DNA from: Pseudoxanthomonas sp.
GTDB taxonomy: Bacteria > Pseudomonadota > Gammaproteobacteria > Xanthomonadales > Xanthomonadaceae
Assembly (NCBI RefSeq): GCF_035999195.1
Contig: NZ_DASYGY010000009.1
Coordinates: 2,356,001 to 2,420,000, forward strand
Reading direction: 5' to 3'
DNA length: 64,000 bases
The notes under the pieces are model-generated. The model was not told where the DNA came from. It worked only from the letters and a program-made list of their open reading frames with translations, and did not search any database. Shown piece by piece: positions 44,718 to 52,713 of the stretch (the first letter of the stretch is position 1; every line of letters starts with the position of its first letter). Both the position numbers and the translations under genes were made by a program.

Positions 44718-44939
44718 TCAGCCGGCGTCGCGGTCGCGCTCTTTGGCGGCGCTGGACTCGTCGGTGCGCGACTGGTCGTTCAACTGGCCGGTCGGCTTGT
44801 CGTCGTCCTTCATACCCTTCTTGAAGCCCTTGACCGCTTCGCCCAGGTCCTGGCCGGCGTTGCGCAGGCGCTTGGTGCCGAAGACGAGCAACACGACCAC
44901 CAGCACGATGATCCAATGCCAGATGCTCAAACCGCCCAT
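44718..44939 (-). CDS. tatA: Sec-independent translocase subunit TatA
   Basis: A 73-residue pore-forming subunit: short membrane helix (WHWIIVLVVVLLVFGTKRL), FGTKRLRN hinge and amphipathic helix AGQDLGEAVKGFKKGMK, then a charged tail. First gene of tatABC. A TATCCT hexamer about 30 nt upstream may be its -10 box; the SYLF-domain gene lies 81 bp farther upstream on the same strand. Confidence 0.95.
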   Translation of the reverse strand: MGGLSIWHWIIVLVVVLLVFGTKRLRNAGQDLGEAVKGFKKGMKDDDKPTGQLNDQSRTDESSAAKERDRDAG

Positions 44940-45020
44940 GGTGTGCTCGCAGGAAAGTTGGGGCGCTCAGGATAGCGCAGCCGGGCCGCCGGCGCGGCGA
45001 CCCACGACCCATTACTTCCG

Positions 45021-45878
45021 TTATGGGGTGCCGTCCAGCGGCTCGGTGCGCACTTCGCCGTCCTGCACGGGCTCGAATCCCTGCGTCTGGGCAGGCGCTT
45101 CGACGACCACCGGCGCGACGGCGGGCGCGGGCGCCTGGGCCGTCGCGGGCGCGGTGGCGCCGCCCGTGCCGCGATTGCCGCGGGCGAGTTCGGTGACTTC
45201 TTCCAGCTGGTCGCGGAAGCCGACCACCGCATCCGACGGCTGGCCGGCGCGGCTCTCGAAGATGGCGCGCGGGGTGGCGGCGCTGCCGTAGACGGCGGTG
45301 TTGGCGTCGTCGTCGATCTGCAGCACCGCGCCATCGAGCGCCACGCCCGCGAACAGGCCGCGCGCGCGCGACCACGACCAGATCTCGGCCTTCAGCTGGC
45401 CGTCGGTGGAGGCGCTGGCGTTGCGGCCGACCGGGCCGGCAGCCACGCCGGCATCGGCGCCGAGGGTGAACTTGCCGTTGACGATGGAGTCGAGCGAGCG
45501 GTCGTTGCGGAACACCAGCACCACGTCGGACGACTGCACGCCGGCCTGGAAGCCGATGCTGCCGCCGGTGAGCTTGATGAAGACCGGTTGCGACCAGCTG
45601 CCGTCGGGATTCTTCACCGACATCAGGCCGTGGCCGCGACGACCACCGATCACCAGGCCCGCCTTCAGCGTGTCGGGGATGACCACGATCGCGCGGCCTT
45701 CGTCGAGCAGCTTGTCGGGGATGCCGTTCTCGGGGATGCGCTGGATCTCGCTCAGCACGCGCACCGCGTTGGTGGCGCGCTCGTCCTCCTTCGGACCCGC
45801 GATGGCCTGGCCGGCGAACAGGGCGGCGGCCAGCGCAAGCGCGGTGGGCGGCAGCAGGCGGCGGGAAGTACGGCTCAT
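45021..45878 (-). CDS. SYLF (YSC84-type) domain lipid-binding protein
   Basis: A 285-residue exported protein with a signal peptide ending AGQAIA-GP. The SYLF/YSC84 domain spans about 55-215 with IPDKLLDEGRAIVVIPDTLK, GGSIGFQAGVQSSDVVLVF and GVALDGAVLQID. In eukaryotes this fold binds phosphoinositides; bacterial members are secreted or periplasmic and uncharacterised. A Pro/Ala/Gln-rich tail follows. The ATG at 45878 has GGAG seven nt upstream. Upstream of tatA on the same strand and divergent from hemH. Confidence 0.85.
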   Translation of the reverse strand: MSRTSRRLLPPTALALAAALFAGQAIAGPKEDERATNAVRVLSEIQRIPENGIPDKLLDEGRAIVVIPDTLKAGLVIGGRRGHGLMSVKNPDGSWSQPVFIKLTGGSIGFQAGVQSSDVVLVFRNDRSLDSIVNGKFTLGADAGVAAGPVGRNASASTDGQLKAEIWSWSRARGLFAGVALDGAVLQIDDDANTAVYGSAATPRAIFESRAGQPSDAVVGFRDQLEEVTELARGNRGTGGATAPATAQAPAPAVAPVVVEAPAQTQGFEPVQDGEVRTEPLDGTP

Positions 45879-46025
45879 GATGGCTCCAGGGGGGATTCGC
45901 AGCGATACGCTGCAACCGCCCGAAAGTAGGTGGGGCCGGATGAATCGGTGCTGACAGAAGGTGCCTCTGGCTGCCATCGGACGTATCGATTCGGCGCGGC
46001 GTGGGCGCTCTGACACAATACGCGC

Positions 46026-46988
46026 ATGCCCGACACGCCCGCCACCGCCCTGCTCGTCGTCAATCTCGGCACGCCCGAGGCACCCACGCCACGTGCGGTC
46101 CGCCGCTACCTGGCCGAGTTCCTGCACGACCATCGCGTGGTGCAGCTGACGCGCTGGCTGTGGTGCCCGCTGCTGCACTTCATCATCCTGCCGCTGCGCG
46201 GGCCGAAGGCGGCGGCGAAGTACGCCAGCATCTGGCTGCCCGACGGCTCGCCGCTGGCGGTGTACACGCGCCGGCTGGCCGAGGCCCTGCAGGCGCGATT
46301 GCCGGACTGGCGCGTGCACGACGCGATGCGCTACGGCCAGCCGTCCCTGACCACCCGCCTGCGTGCGCTGCGTGCCGACGGCGTGCGGCGCGTCGTGGTG
46401 CTGCCGCTGTACCCGCAGTACTCCACCACCACCACCGAGTCGGTGCGCGACGTGGTGGTGCGCGAAGCGGGGGGGCTGGAGGTGCGCTTCATCGACGACT
46501 ACTCGGTCGATGCCGGCTGGGTAGCGGCGGTGGTGGCGTCGATCCGCCAATGGCGCGAACGCCACGGCGGCGGCGAGCACCTGCTGTTTTCCTATCACGG
46601 CCTGCCGCAGCGGCTGGCCCGCAACGGCGATCCGTATCCGCAGCGTTGCGAGGCGAGCACGCGCGCCATCGTCGAGGCGCTGGGCCTGCGCGACGACGCG
46701 TGGACGCTGACCTACCAGTCCCGCTTCGGCAAGGAGCGCTGGCTGGAGCCGGCCACCGACACCACCCTGCAGGCGCTCGCCGCGCGCGGCGTGCGCAGGG
46801 TCGACGTGGTCTGCCCGGGCTTCGCGGTGGACTGCCTGGAGACGCTGGAGGAGGTGGGCATCGGCTTCGCGGAGGAATTCGCACACGCCGGCGGCGCGCT
46901 GCGCTACATCCCCTGCCTCAACGACGATGCCCGCCATGTCGAAGCGCTGGCTGCACTCGCCTGCCGGGCGGGCGACGCGGCCGCATGA
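46026..46988 (+). CDS. hemH: Ferrochelatase
   Basis: A 320-residue enzyme inserting Fe2+ into protoporphyrin IX, the last step of haem synthesis, at the inner face of the membrane. LLVVNLGTPEAP is the family start, FSYHGLPQR carries the metal-binding His191, and YQSRFGKERWLEP and VVCPGFAVDCLETLEE (with the catalytic Glu) are present. CACAAT ends six nt before the ATG and no ribosome site is visible, suggesting a leaderless message. Overlaps the following hydrolase gene by four bases. Confidence 0.96.
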   Translation: MPDTPATALLVVNLGTPEAPTPRAVRRYLAEFLHDHRVVQLTRWLWCPLLHFIILPLRGPKAAAKYASIWLPDGSPLAVYTRRLAEALQARLPDWRVHDAMRYGQPSLTTRLRALRADGVRRVVVLPLYPQYSTTTTESVRDVVVREAGGLEVRFIDDYSVDAGWVAAVVASIRQWRERHGGGEHLLFSYHGLPQRLARNGDPYPQRCEASTRAIVEALGLRDDAWTLTYQSRFGKERWLEPATDTTLQALAARGVRRVDVVCPGFAVDCLETLEEVGIGFAEEFAHAGGALRYIPCLNDDARHVEALAALACRAGDAAA

Positions 46989-47833
46989 GGCTGCGCGAGT
47001 TCGCGGTCGACATTCCGCTGGGGCGCATCGCCGGCCTGCGGGGCGGCGACGACGGCCCACGCGTGCTTGCCCTGCACGGATGGCTGGACAATGCGGCGAG
47101 CTTCGTCCCGCTGGCCGCGCATCTGCCGGGCATCCGGTTGGTGGCGCCCGACCTGCCGGGACACGGCCGCAGCGCGCATCTGGCGCCCGGCGCGGAGTAC
47201 ACCAGCGGCGTGGCGGTCAATGCGGTGCTCGATATCGCCGATGCGCTGGGCTGGGAGACGTTCTCGCTGCTGGGGCATTCGATGGGCGCCGGTATCGCCA
47301 GCCTGATGGCGGCGGCGGTGCCGCAGCGCGTGCGGCGACTGGTGGCGATCGAGGCGCTGGGCGGGTTGGCGGAAACCGTCGAGCGCACCGCCGACCGCTG
47401 GCGTGAGGCGATCGCGGCCGCGCGTGCGTTGCCGGGCAAGCAGCTGCGTGTGTTCGCCGATCTCGCGGCGCCGGTCCGGGCCCGCATGCTGGCCAACCAG
47501 TTGAGCGAGCCGGCGGCGCGCCTGCTGGTGGAGCGTGGTGTGCGGCCGGTGGAAGGCGGCTTCGTCTGGAGCAGCGATCCGCGTCTGACGCTGCCCACGC
47601 CGCAGCGCCTGGACGAAGCGCAGCTGGCCGCATTGGTGGCCGGCATCGCGTGCCCGACCACGGTCCTGTTCGCCGATCCGCCGCAGCCCTATTTCCCGGA
47701 GCCGCTGCGCTCGCAGCGTGCGGCGCTGCTGCCCGATGGCCGGCTGCATGTCCTGGCCGGCACGCACCACCTGCACATGGAAGATCCCGCCGCCGTGGCG
47801 GCGCGGATCTCAGCGTTCCTGGCCGAGGCCTGA
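46985..47833 (+). CDS. Alpha/beta-fold hydrolase
   Basis: A 282-residue serine hydrolase: oxyanion segment LHGWLDNAASF, PDLPGHGRS, nucleophile motif GHSMGAG, and the C-terminal His in GTHHLHMEDP. The pattern resembles the esterase/epoxide-hydrolase branch; substrate unknown. Coupled to hemH by an ATGA overlap. Its last 24 nt overlap the convergent membrane-protein gene. Confidence 0.85.
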   Translation: MRLREFAVDIPLGRIAGLRGGDDGPRVLALHGWLDNAASFVPLAAHLPGIRLVAPDLPGHGRSAHLAPGAEYTSGVAVNAVLDIADALGWETFSLLGHSMGAGIASLMAAAVPQRVRRLVAIEALGGLAETVERTADRWREAIAAARALPGKQLRVFADLAAPVRARMLANQLSEPAARLLVERGVRPVEGGFVWSSDPRLTLPTPQRLDEAQLAALVAGIACPTTVLFADPPQPYFPEPLRSQRAALLPDGRLHVLAGTHHLHMEDPAAVAARISAFLAEA

Positions 47834-48445
47834 CGCGGCGCGCTTGGCGTGGCGGAACTCCACCGCCAGGCGGATGTCGCCCTTGCGGATCGGTGCGCTG
47901 CTGCGCCACCACGCGGCGGTGGCGGCATCCAGCTCGCTGTCTTCCTGCGCCAGCCGGCGCAGCAGTGTGATGTCCTCGGCGCTGGCCAGCTGTTCGTCGG
48001 GCAGGTAGTAGCGTTCGAGCGGCAGACGGGCCGCCTCGGGCGTGCGCGTGACCCGGGCGATCAGGGCGGCAGCCGACAGTCCCAGCAGCACGTAGCCGGC
48101 CAGCAGGACCGGAATCGAGTCGCGCGCGCTGCCGAGCCAGGCGACGAGGCCGGCCACGACCAGCAGCAGGAGCAGCAGCCGGGCGAGGCGGTCGAAGCGC
48201 TGGATCTCGCTGGCGGCGCGCCGCCGCTCCCGCGCCCGCGTGCCGACCTCCTCCACCGACAGGCTCTTGCGGCTCATCAGCGCACGCCGGGCCCCGAGGC
48301 TGGCGGCCGTTTCGGTGGGCGGGATGGCGTACAGCGAGAACCGGCGCAGGGAAGGCTCACCGGTGCCGCCGCGCGGGCGAGCGGAGGCGGAACGGGAATC
48401 GGCAGGCAGCGCGGCAGGCCGCGGGAACGTCGGGCGATGGTCCAT
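47810..48445 (-). CDS. Two-helix membrane protein of unknown function
   Basis: About 211 residues. Two adjacent membrane helices (LLLLLLVVAGLVAWL and IPVLLAGYVLLGLSAAALIA) sit mid-protein, flanked by a basic N-terminal region (MSRKSLSVEEVGTRARERRRAASE) and a C-terminal cytosolic segment. No known domain is recognised. The start is uncertain: ATG 48445 (AAGGCC upstream), 48481 or 48277 (MSRKSL) are all in frame; the well-structured part begins at 48277. A strong inverted repeat lies at 48525-48564, upstream of any of these. Confidence 0.6.
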   Translation of the reverse strand: MDHRPTFPRPAALPADSRSASARPRGGTGEPSLRRFSLYAIPPTETAASLGARRALMSRKSLSVEEVGTRARERRRAASEIQRFDRLARLLLLLLVVAGLVAWLGSARDSIPVLLAGYVLLGLSAAALIARVTRTPEAARLPLERYYLPDEQLASAEDITLLRRLAQEDSELDAATAAWWRSSAPIRKGDIRLAVEFRHAKRAASGLGQER

Positions 48446-48524
48446 GGGTGGGCCTTGAAGGAAAGGAAGGCCGGGTGGCACGGTCCCCCATGGACCTGCC
48501 CGCCCCGGCCTGCCCCTGAAATCG

Positions 48525-48564
48525 TGATGTGCATCTCATTCCGGACATGAGATGTTTCACATCA
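48525..48564. promoter_or_regulatory. Forty-base inverted repeat in the gap between the membrane-protein and YgjP genes
   Basis: Left arm TGATGTGCATCTCAT (48525-48539), 7-nt centre, right arm ATGAGATG-TTT-CACATCA (48547-48564). The arms are perfect reverse complements except for the inserted TTT. It lies upstream of the membrane-protein gene and just after the YgjP gene's stop. No T-run follows on either strand, so an operator or RNA structure fits better than a terminator. Confidence 0.6.
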
Positions 48565-48576
48565 AGATTTTCGCCC

Positions 48577-49365
48577 TCAGCCGGCCACCAGCAGCCGGTG
48601 CAGGCGCGCCTTCAACCGCCGGCCCTCGGCGTGGAACCATGCCCGTTCGTCCCGCCAGTCGGGGAAACGCGCCTCCACCTCGCGCCAGAAGGCGGGCGAA
48701 TGGTTGGCCTGCAGCAGGTGGCAGAGCTCGTGGACCAGCACGTACTCGAAGGCCGAGGGTCGGCCCAGCACCAGCGCCAGGTCCAGCGTCAGCGTGCCGT
48801 CCGGCGCCAGTGAACCCCATTGCGAGGACATCACCTTCAGCCGGATCTGCCGCGGCGCACGCGGCAGGCCGGTCAGGTAGGCCGGCAGCCAGCGGCCGAT
48901 GTCGGCGCGTGCTTCGGCTTCGTAGAACGCGCGCAGGGTCCGGCGCAGCGTGGCGTCGCTGGCGCGCGCGGGCAGGTGGACGTGGATTCCATCCCCGTCC
49001 TGCGCGATACGGGCATAGCGGCCCTCGTGCCAGTGCAGCGGCACGTCCTCGCCGCGCAGCGGCAGGTGTGGGGTGACGCCGGCCACGAAGGACGCCGCGT
49101 CGTCGCCCGGCGCATGGCGGGCCATCTGTTCGGCCAGCCAGTCGCGGTGCTGCTGCAGGAAGCGCTCGCCGGCCACCAGGCTGGCACGCCAGGGCAATGT
49201 CAGTCGCGCGCCGCGCTCGTCGATGCTCAGCTTCAGCCGCTTGGCGCGTGGATCGCGCACCCGCTGCACCTCCACGTCGCGGCCATCCTCCAGCTGCAGC
49301 GTCACGGTATCGCGTTCGACGCTGCGGGGCGTGCGGGTGGTGAGGCGCTGGAGCAGGGACGGCAT
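48577..49365 (-). CDS. YgjP-like (M48-type) metallopeptidase
   Basis: A 262-residue cytosolic protein with the zinc motif HELCH (residues 212-216) and downstream HSPAFWREVEARFPDW, typical of the YgjP/SprT-like DUF45 family. RRAKRLKLSI-type and SSQWGSLAPDGTLTLD segments also fit. Members are putative zinc proteases, often near restriction systems, but no such neighbour is here. The minus-strand hexamer TACCAT ends six nt before the ATG, with no ribosome site. Confidence 0.87.
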   Translation of the reverse strand: MPSLLQRLTTRTPRSVERDTVTLQLEDGRDVEVQRVRDPRAKRLKLSIDERGARLTLPWRASLVAGERFLQQHRDWLAEQMARHAPGDDAASFVAGVTPHLPLRGEDVPLHWHEGRYARIAQDGDGIHVHLPARASDATLRRTLRAFYEAEARADIGRWLPAYLTGLPRAPRQIRLKVMSSQWGSLAPDGTLTLDLALVLGRPSAFEYVLVHELCHLLQANHSPAFWREVEARFPDWRDERAWFHAEGRRLKARLHRLLVAG

Positions 49366-49442
49366 GGCGCGATGGTAACGGAAGCGGTATGCGGCGAAGG
49401 CATCGCGGAGCGCGGAGCGGGCGCCGCTCCACGGCGGCGCCG

Positions 49443-50345
49443 TCACTCCGCCTTGCTGAGCTTCAGCGCGTGCTCCAGCACCAGGAACAGGCGCTTCAGT
49501 TCGCCGGCCATCAGCGCGAAGCGGGCATCGAGCTCGGCGCGCAGGTCGTCGTGCTCGGTGTTCTCCAATTGGTCGACGGCGCCGTCGAGGAACTTCAGCT
49601 TGCGCACGATCAGGTCTTCGCCTAGGACGAACGACACGTGGTCGTCGAGCACCAGCGCCAGCTTGGTGACCTGCTTGCCGGCTTCCAGGTGCTTGGCGAT
49701 CTCGTCGCTCTGCAGCTCCTGGTTCTGGCACTTCACCACCGCGCCGCCTTCCATCGCGTCCTTCAGCTCGCACTCCTCGCCCAGCGACAGGCCTTCCGGC
49801 AGCGGCTCGCCGGCGATCCAGCCGGTCAGCACGCTGCGCGGTGCGACTTCGGCATTCAGCGGCAGGGCGGGGAAGCTGCCCAGTGCGCGGCGCACTTCCG
49901 ACACTACGTTCTCGCCGGTCTTGCGCGAGGACGCATCGACGGCGATGAAACCGTGCTCCAGGTCAATCAGCGCATCAGTGCGCGAAGGCTTGACGAACGC
50001 GCGCGGCAGCAGCTCGTGCAGCAGATCGTCCTTCAGGCGCTTGCGGGTCTTGCCGCCGGGCTTGCGGCCTTCCTTCGCCTCGATCTCCAGCAGCTTCTTC
50101 TGCAGCAGGTCGTTGACCACCGCACCGGGCAGGATCTTGTCTTCGCCGCCGACGCTCAGCCAGATGGCGTCGCTGATGCGGTGGGACAGCGCCTCTTCGC
50201 CACGGCCGAACGGCGAGATGAAACCGCGCGAGGACAGCTCCAGCGGGCCGACCGGCTTGAGCGCGGCCTCGGGCAACAGGTCATCGAGCTGGGAGAAATC
50301 GAGGGAGGTGGGGAAGCGGAACAGGGTCAGATTGCGAAAGAACAT
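49443..50345 (-). CDS. rdgC: Recombination-associated protein RdgC
   Basis: A 300-residue DNA-binding protein that forms a ring around duplex DNA and can limit RecA. The N-terminal MFFRNLTLFRFP, central LLLPGAVVND-like and KKLLEIEAKEGRKPGGKTRKRLKDDLLHELLPRAF blocks are diagnostic, and the length fits. Monocistronic; a long inverted repeat lies just upstream. Confidence 0.95.
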   Translation of the reverse strand: MFFRNLTLFRFPTSLDFSQLDDLLPEAALKPVGPLELSSRGFISPFGRGEEALSHRISDAIWLSVGGEDKILPGAVVNDLLQKKLLEIEAKEGRKPGGKTRKRLKDDLLHELLPRAFVKPSRTDALIDLEHGFIAVDASSRKTGENVVSEVRRALGSFPALPLNAEVAPRSVLTGWIAGEPLPEGLSLGEECELKDAMEGGAVVKCQNQELQSDEIAKHLEAGKQVTKLALVLDDHVSFVLGEDLIVRKLKFLDGAVDQLENTEHDDLRAELDARFALMAGELKRLFLVLEHALKLSKAE

Positions 50346-50394
50346 CGGGGAATCAGAGTCCGGTAAATGAGGGGAATGCGTGTGGTTGCTGGCC

Positions 50395-50493
50395 CGTCAT
50401 CCCGGCGAAAGCCGGCATCCATTCTGCTTCTGCCATCCGCCAGCGCGCTGAAGCGCAAGAGCAAGATGGATCCCGGCTTTCGCCGGGATGACG
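50395..50493. repeat. Long inverted repeat (CGTCATCCCGGCGAAAG type)
   Basis: Arms CGTCATCCCGGCGAAAGCCG..ATCCAT (50395-50422) and ATGGATCCCGGCTTTCGCCG..ATGACG (50466-50493) are reverse complements over 28 nt with a single mismatch. The type is common in intergenic regions of many proteobacteria. It lies between rdgC and ttcA, 17 bp from the ttcA stop. Confidence 0.85.
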
Positions 50494-50510
50494 GCGAGGG
50501 TGTGGCGAGG

Positions 50511-51425
<915 letters not shown>

Positions 51426-51483
51426 GGCGCCATTGTACCGGGGCGCGGTGACGCCCCCGCCGTCGGCGGTGTACGCTCGCCGC

Positions 51484-51690
51484 GTGGACATCGACAGCCC
51501 CGCCGACATCGCCGAGAAGATCGCCGCACTCAGGACGGAACATCGCGACCTGGACGACGCCATCGTGCGCCTGGTGGAGGACGGGGAGGCCGACGAGGTC
51601 GCCATCAAGCGGCTGAAGAAGCGCAAGCTGTGGCTGAAGGACTGCATCGCCCGGCTGGAGAGCGCGCTGATCCCGGACGAACCGGCCTGA
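51484..51690 (+). CDS. YdcH-like DUF465 small coiled-coil protein
   Basis: A 68-residue, mostly helical protein (KIAALRTEHRDLDDAIVRL, then KRLKKRKLWLKDCIARLESA), matching the DUF465/YdcH family of small coiled coils of unknown function. The GTG at 51484 is preferred: TACGCT ends six nt before it. Divergent from ttcA across 58 bp. Confidence 0.82.
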   Translation: MDIDSPADIAEKIAALRTEHRDLDDAIVRLVEDGEADEVAIKRLKKRKLWLKDCIARLESALIPDEPA

Positions 51691-51842
51691 CGCTGCGGCG
51701 TCGTTCCAACCGGCCGGTCGAAGCCCGAATCTGACGCTGGGCGTCACCCGTGGCGGCGTGCCTGCCATCCCTCAAGCGCATCGCCACTGCCGGAAGGCCG
51801 CGTGGCGGTCGTTTCCCGCCCGCGCGCGGCCCTGCGCGCAGT

Positions 51843-51858
51843 TGGCCCGATGTTTGCT
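51843..51858 (+). promoter_or_regulatory. Sigma-54 (RpoN) promoter of the acyltransferase gene
   Basis: TGGCCCGATGTTTGCT matches the -24/-12 consensus TGGCACG-N4-TTGCW with one mismatch, including the required GG-N10-GC. The predicted start site, near 51870, leaves a leader of about 100 nt before the ATG at 51969. No enhancer-binding activator gene is in the window. Confidence 0.7.
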
Positions 51859-51968
51859 TCGTAGCCCGGTGTGGGGATTTCCCCGACCGACTGACCGTCT
51901 GCCGTCCTGCCGGCGCCGCGGTTCCCAATGACAGGCCACGCGCTGCCGCGCCGTGGCGAGGGAGTGGC

Positions 51969-52691
51969 ATGGAGCAGGACAAGCCGTTCAACCACCGGAT
52001 GCCGGTGTCCGCCCGCGAGGCGCGGATCGCGTCGGCATCGGCCGAGGCGGCGCTGGCCGGCATCGGGCTGCGGATGCGGCGCATCGCGCCGGGCGAACCG
52101 CTGGGCGACGTGCCGCGCCTGCGCCGCGAGGTGTATTTCCACGAACAGGGCCAGTTCGGCGACCGCAGCCGTCGCGTCGCCGACGGCCTGGACGCGTGCG
52201 GCACCACCCTGGCCGTGGAGAAGGCCACGCAGGCGATCGCCACGCTGCGCCTGCACGACTTCTCGTCGCTGGCGGTGCAGGTGGAGTACGGCCACCTGTT
52301 CCAGATCGACGACTTCGCGCGGACGTGGCCGCTGTCGCAGGTGGCGGTGGGCACGCGCTTCGCCGTGCAGGCCGACCAGCGCAACAAGCCGGTGGTCGAC
52401 CGGCTGATGGAAGAGGTCTACCGCTGGGCGCAGGAATCGCGCATCCAGTTTTGCCTGATCGCCTGCGAGCCGTTCCTGCATGGCGTGTTCGAGCACTACG
52501 GCTTCCGCGAATACCTGCCGCCGGCGATCCTGCCCGGCGGCGTCGACCTGCTGCGCATGGTGCTGGTGATGGAGGACGAGCCCTACCTGTCCGAATGCGG
52601 CTCACCGCTGCACCGGCTGATCCGCGAGCCCGCACGCGCGCTGCCGGCCAAGGCGTGGCTGACGCGCCAGTTCCACGCCCTGGGCGGCTGA
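51969..52691 (+). CDS. GNAT-fold acyltransferase, FeeM / PEP-CTERM-associated type
   Basis: A 240-residue GNAT-superfamily protein. The region RLRREVYFHEQGQFG (residues about 53-67) and the later acyl-binding core (AIATLRLHDF, QVAVGTRFAVQADQRNK, VFEHYGFREYLP) resemble long-chain N-acyl amino acid synthases (FeeM) and the acyltransferases associated with PEP-CTERM/exosortase systems. Such enzymes use acyl-ACP or acyl-CoA to acylate amino acids. The ATG at 51969 has GAGGGAG seven nt upstream. A sigma-54 promoter lies about 110 bp upstream. Converges on plsB. The exact substrate is unknown. Confidence 0.72.
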   Translation: MEQDKPFNHRMPVSAREARIASASAEAALAGIGLRMRRIAPGEPLGDVPRLRREVYFHEQGQFGDRSRRVADGLDACGTTLAVEKATQAIATLRLHDFSSLAVQVEYGHLFQIDDFARTWPLSQVAVGTRFAVQADQRNKPVVDRLMEEVYRWAQESRIQFCLIACEPFLHGVFEHYGFREYLPPAILPGGVDLLRMVLVMEDEPYLSECGSPLHRLIREPARALPAKAWLTRQFHALGG

Positions 52692-52713
52692 GTTCGCGCG
52701 CCCGCCGGCGCGG

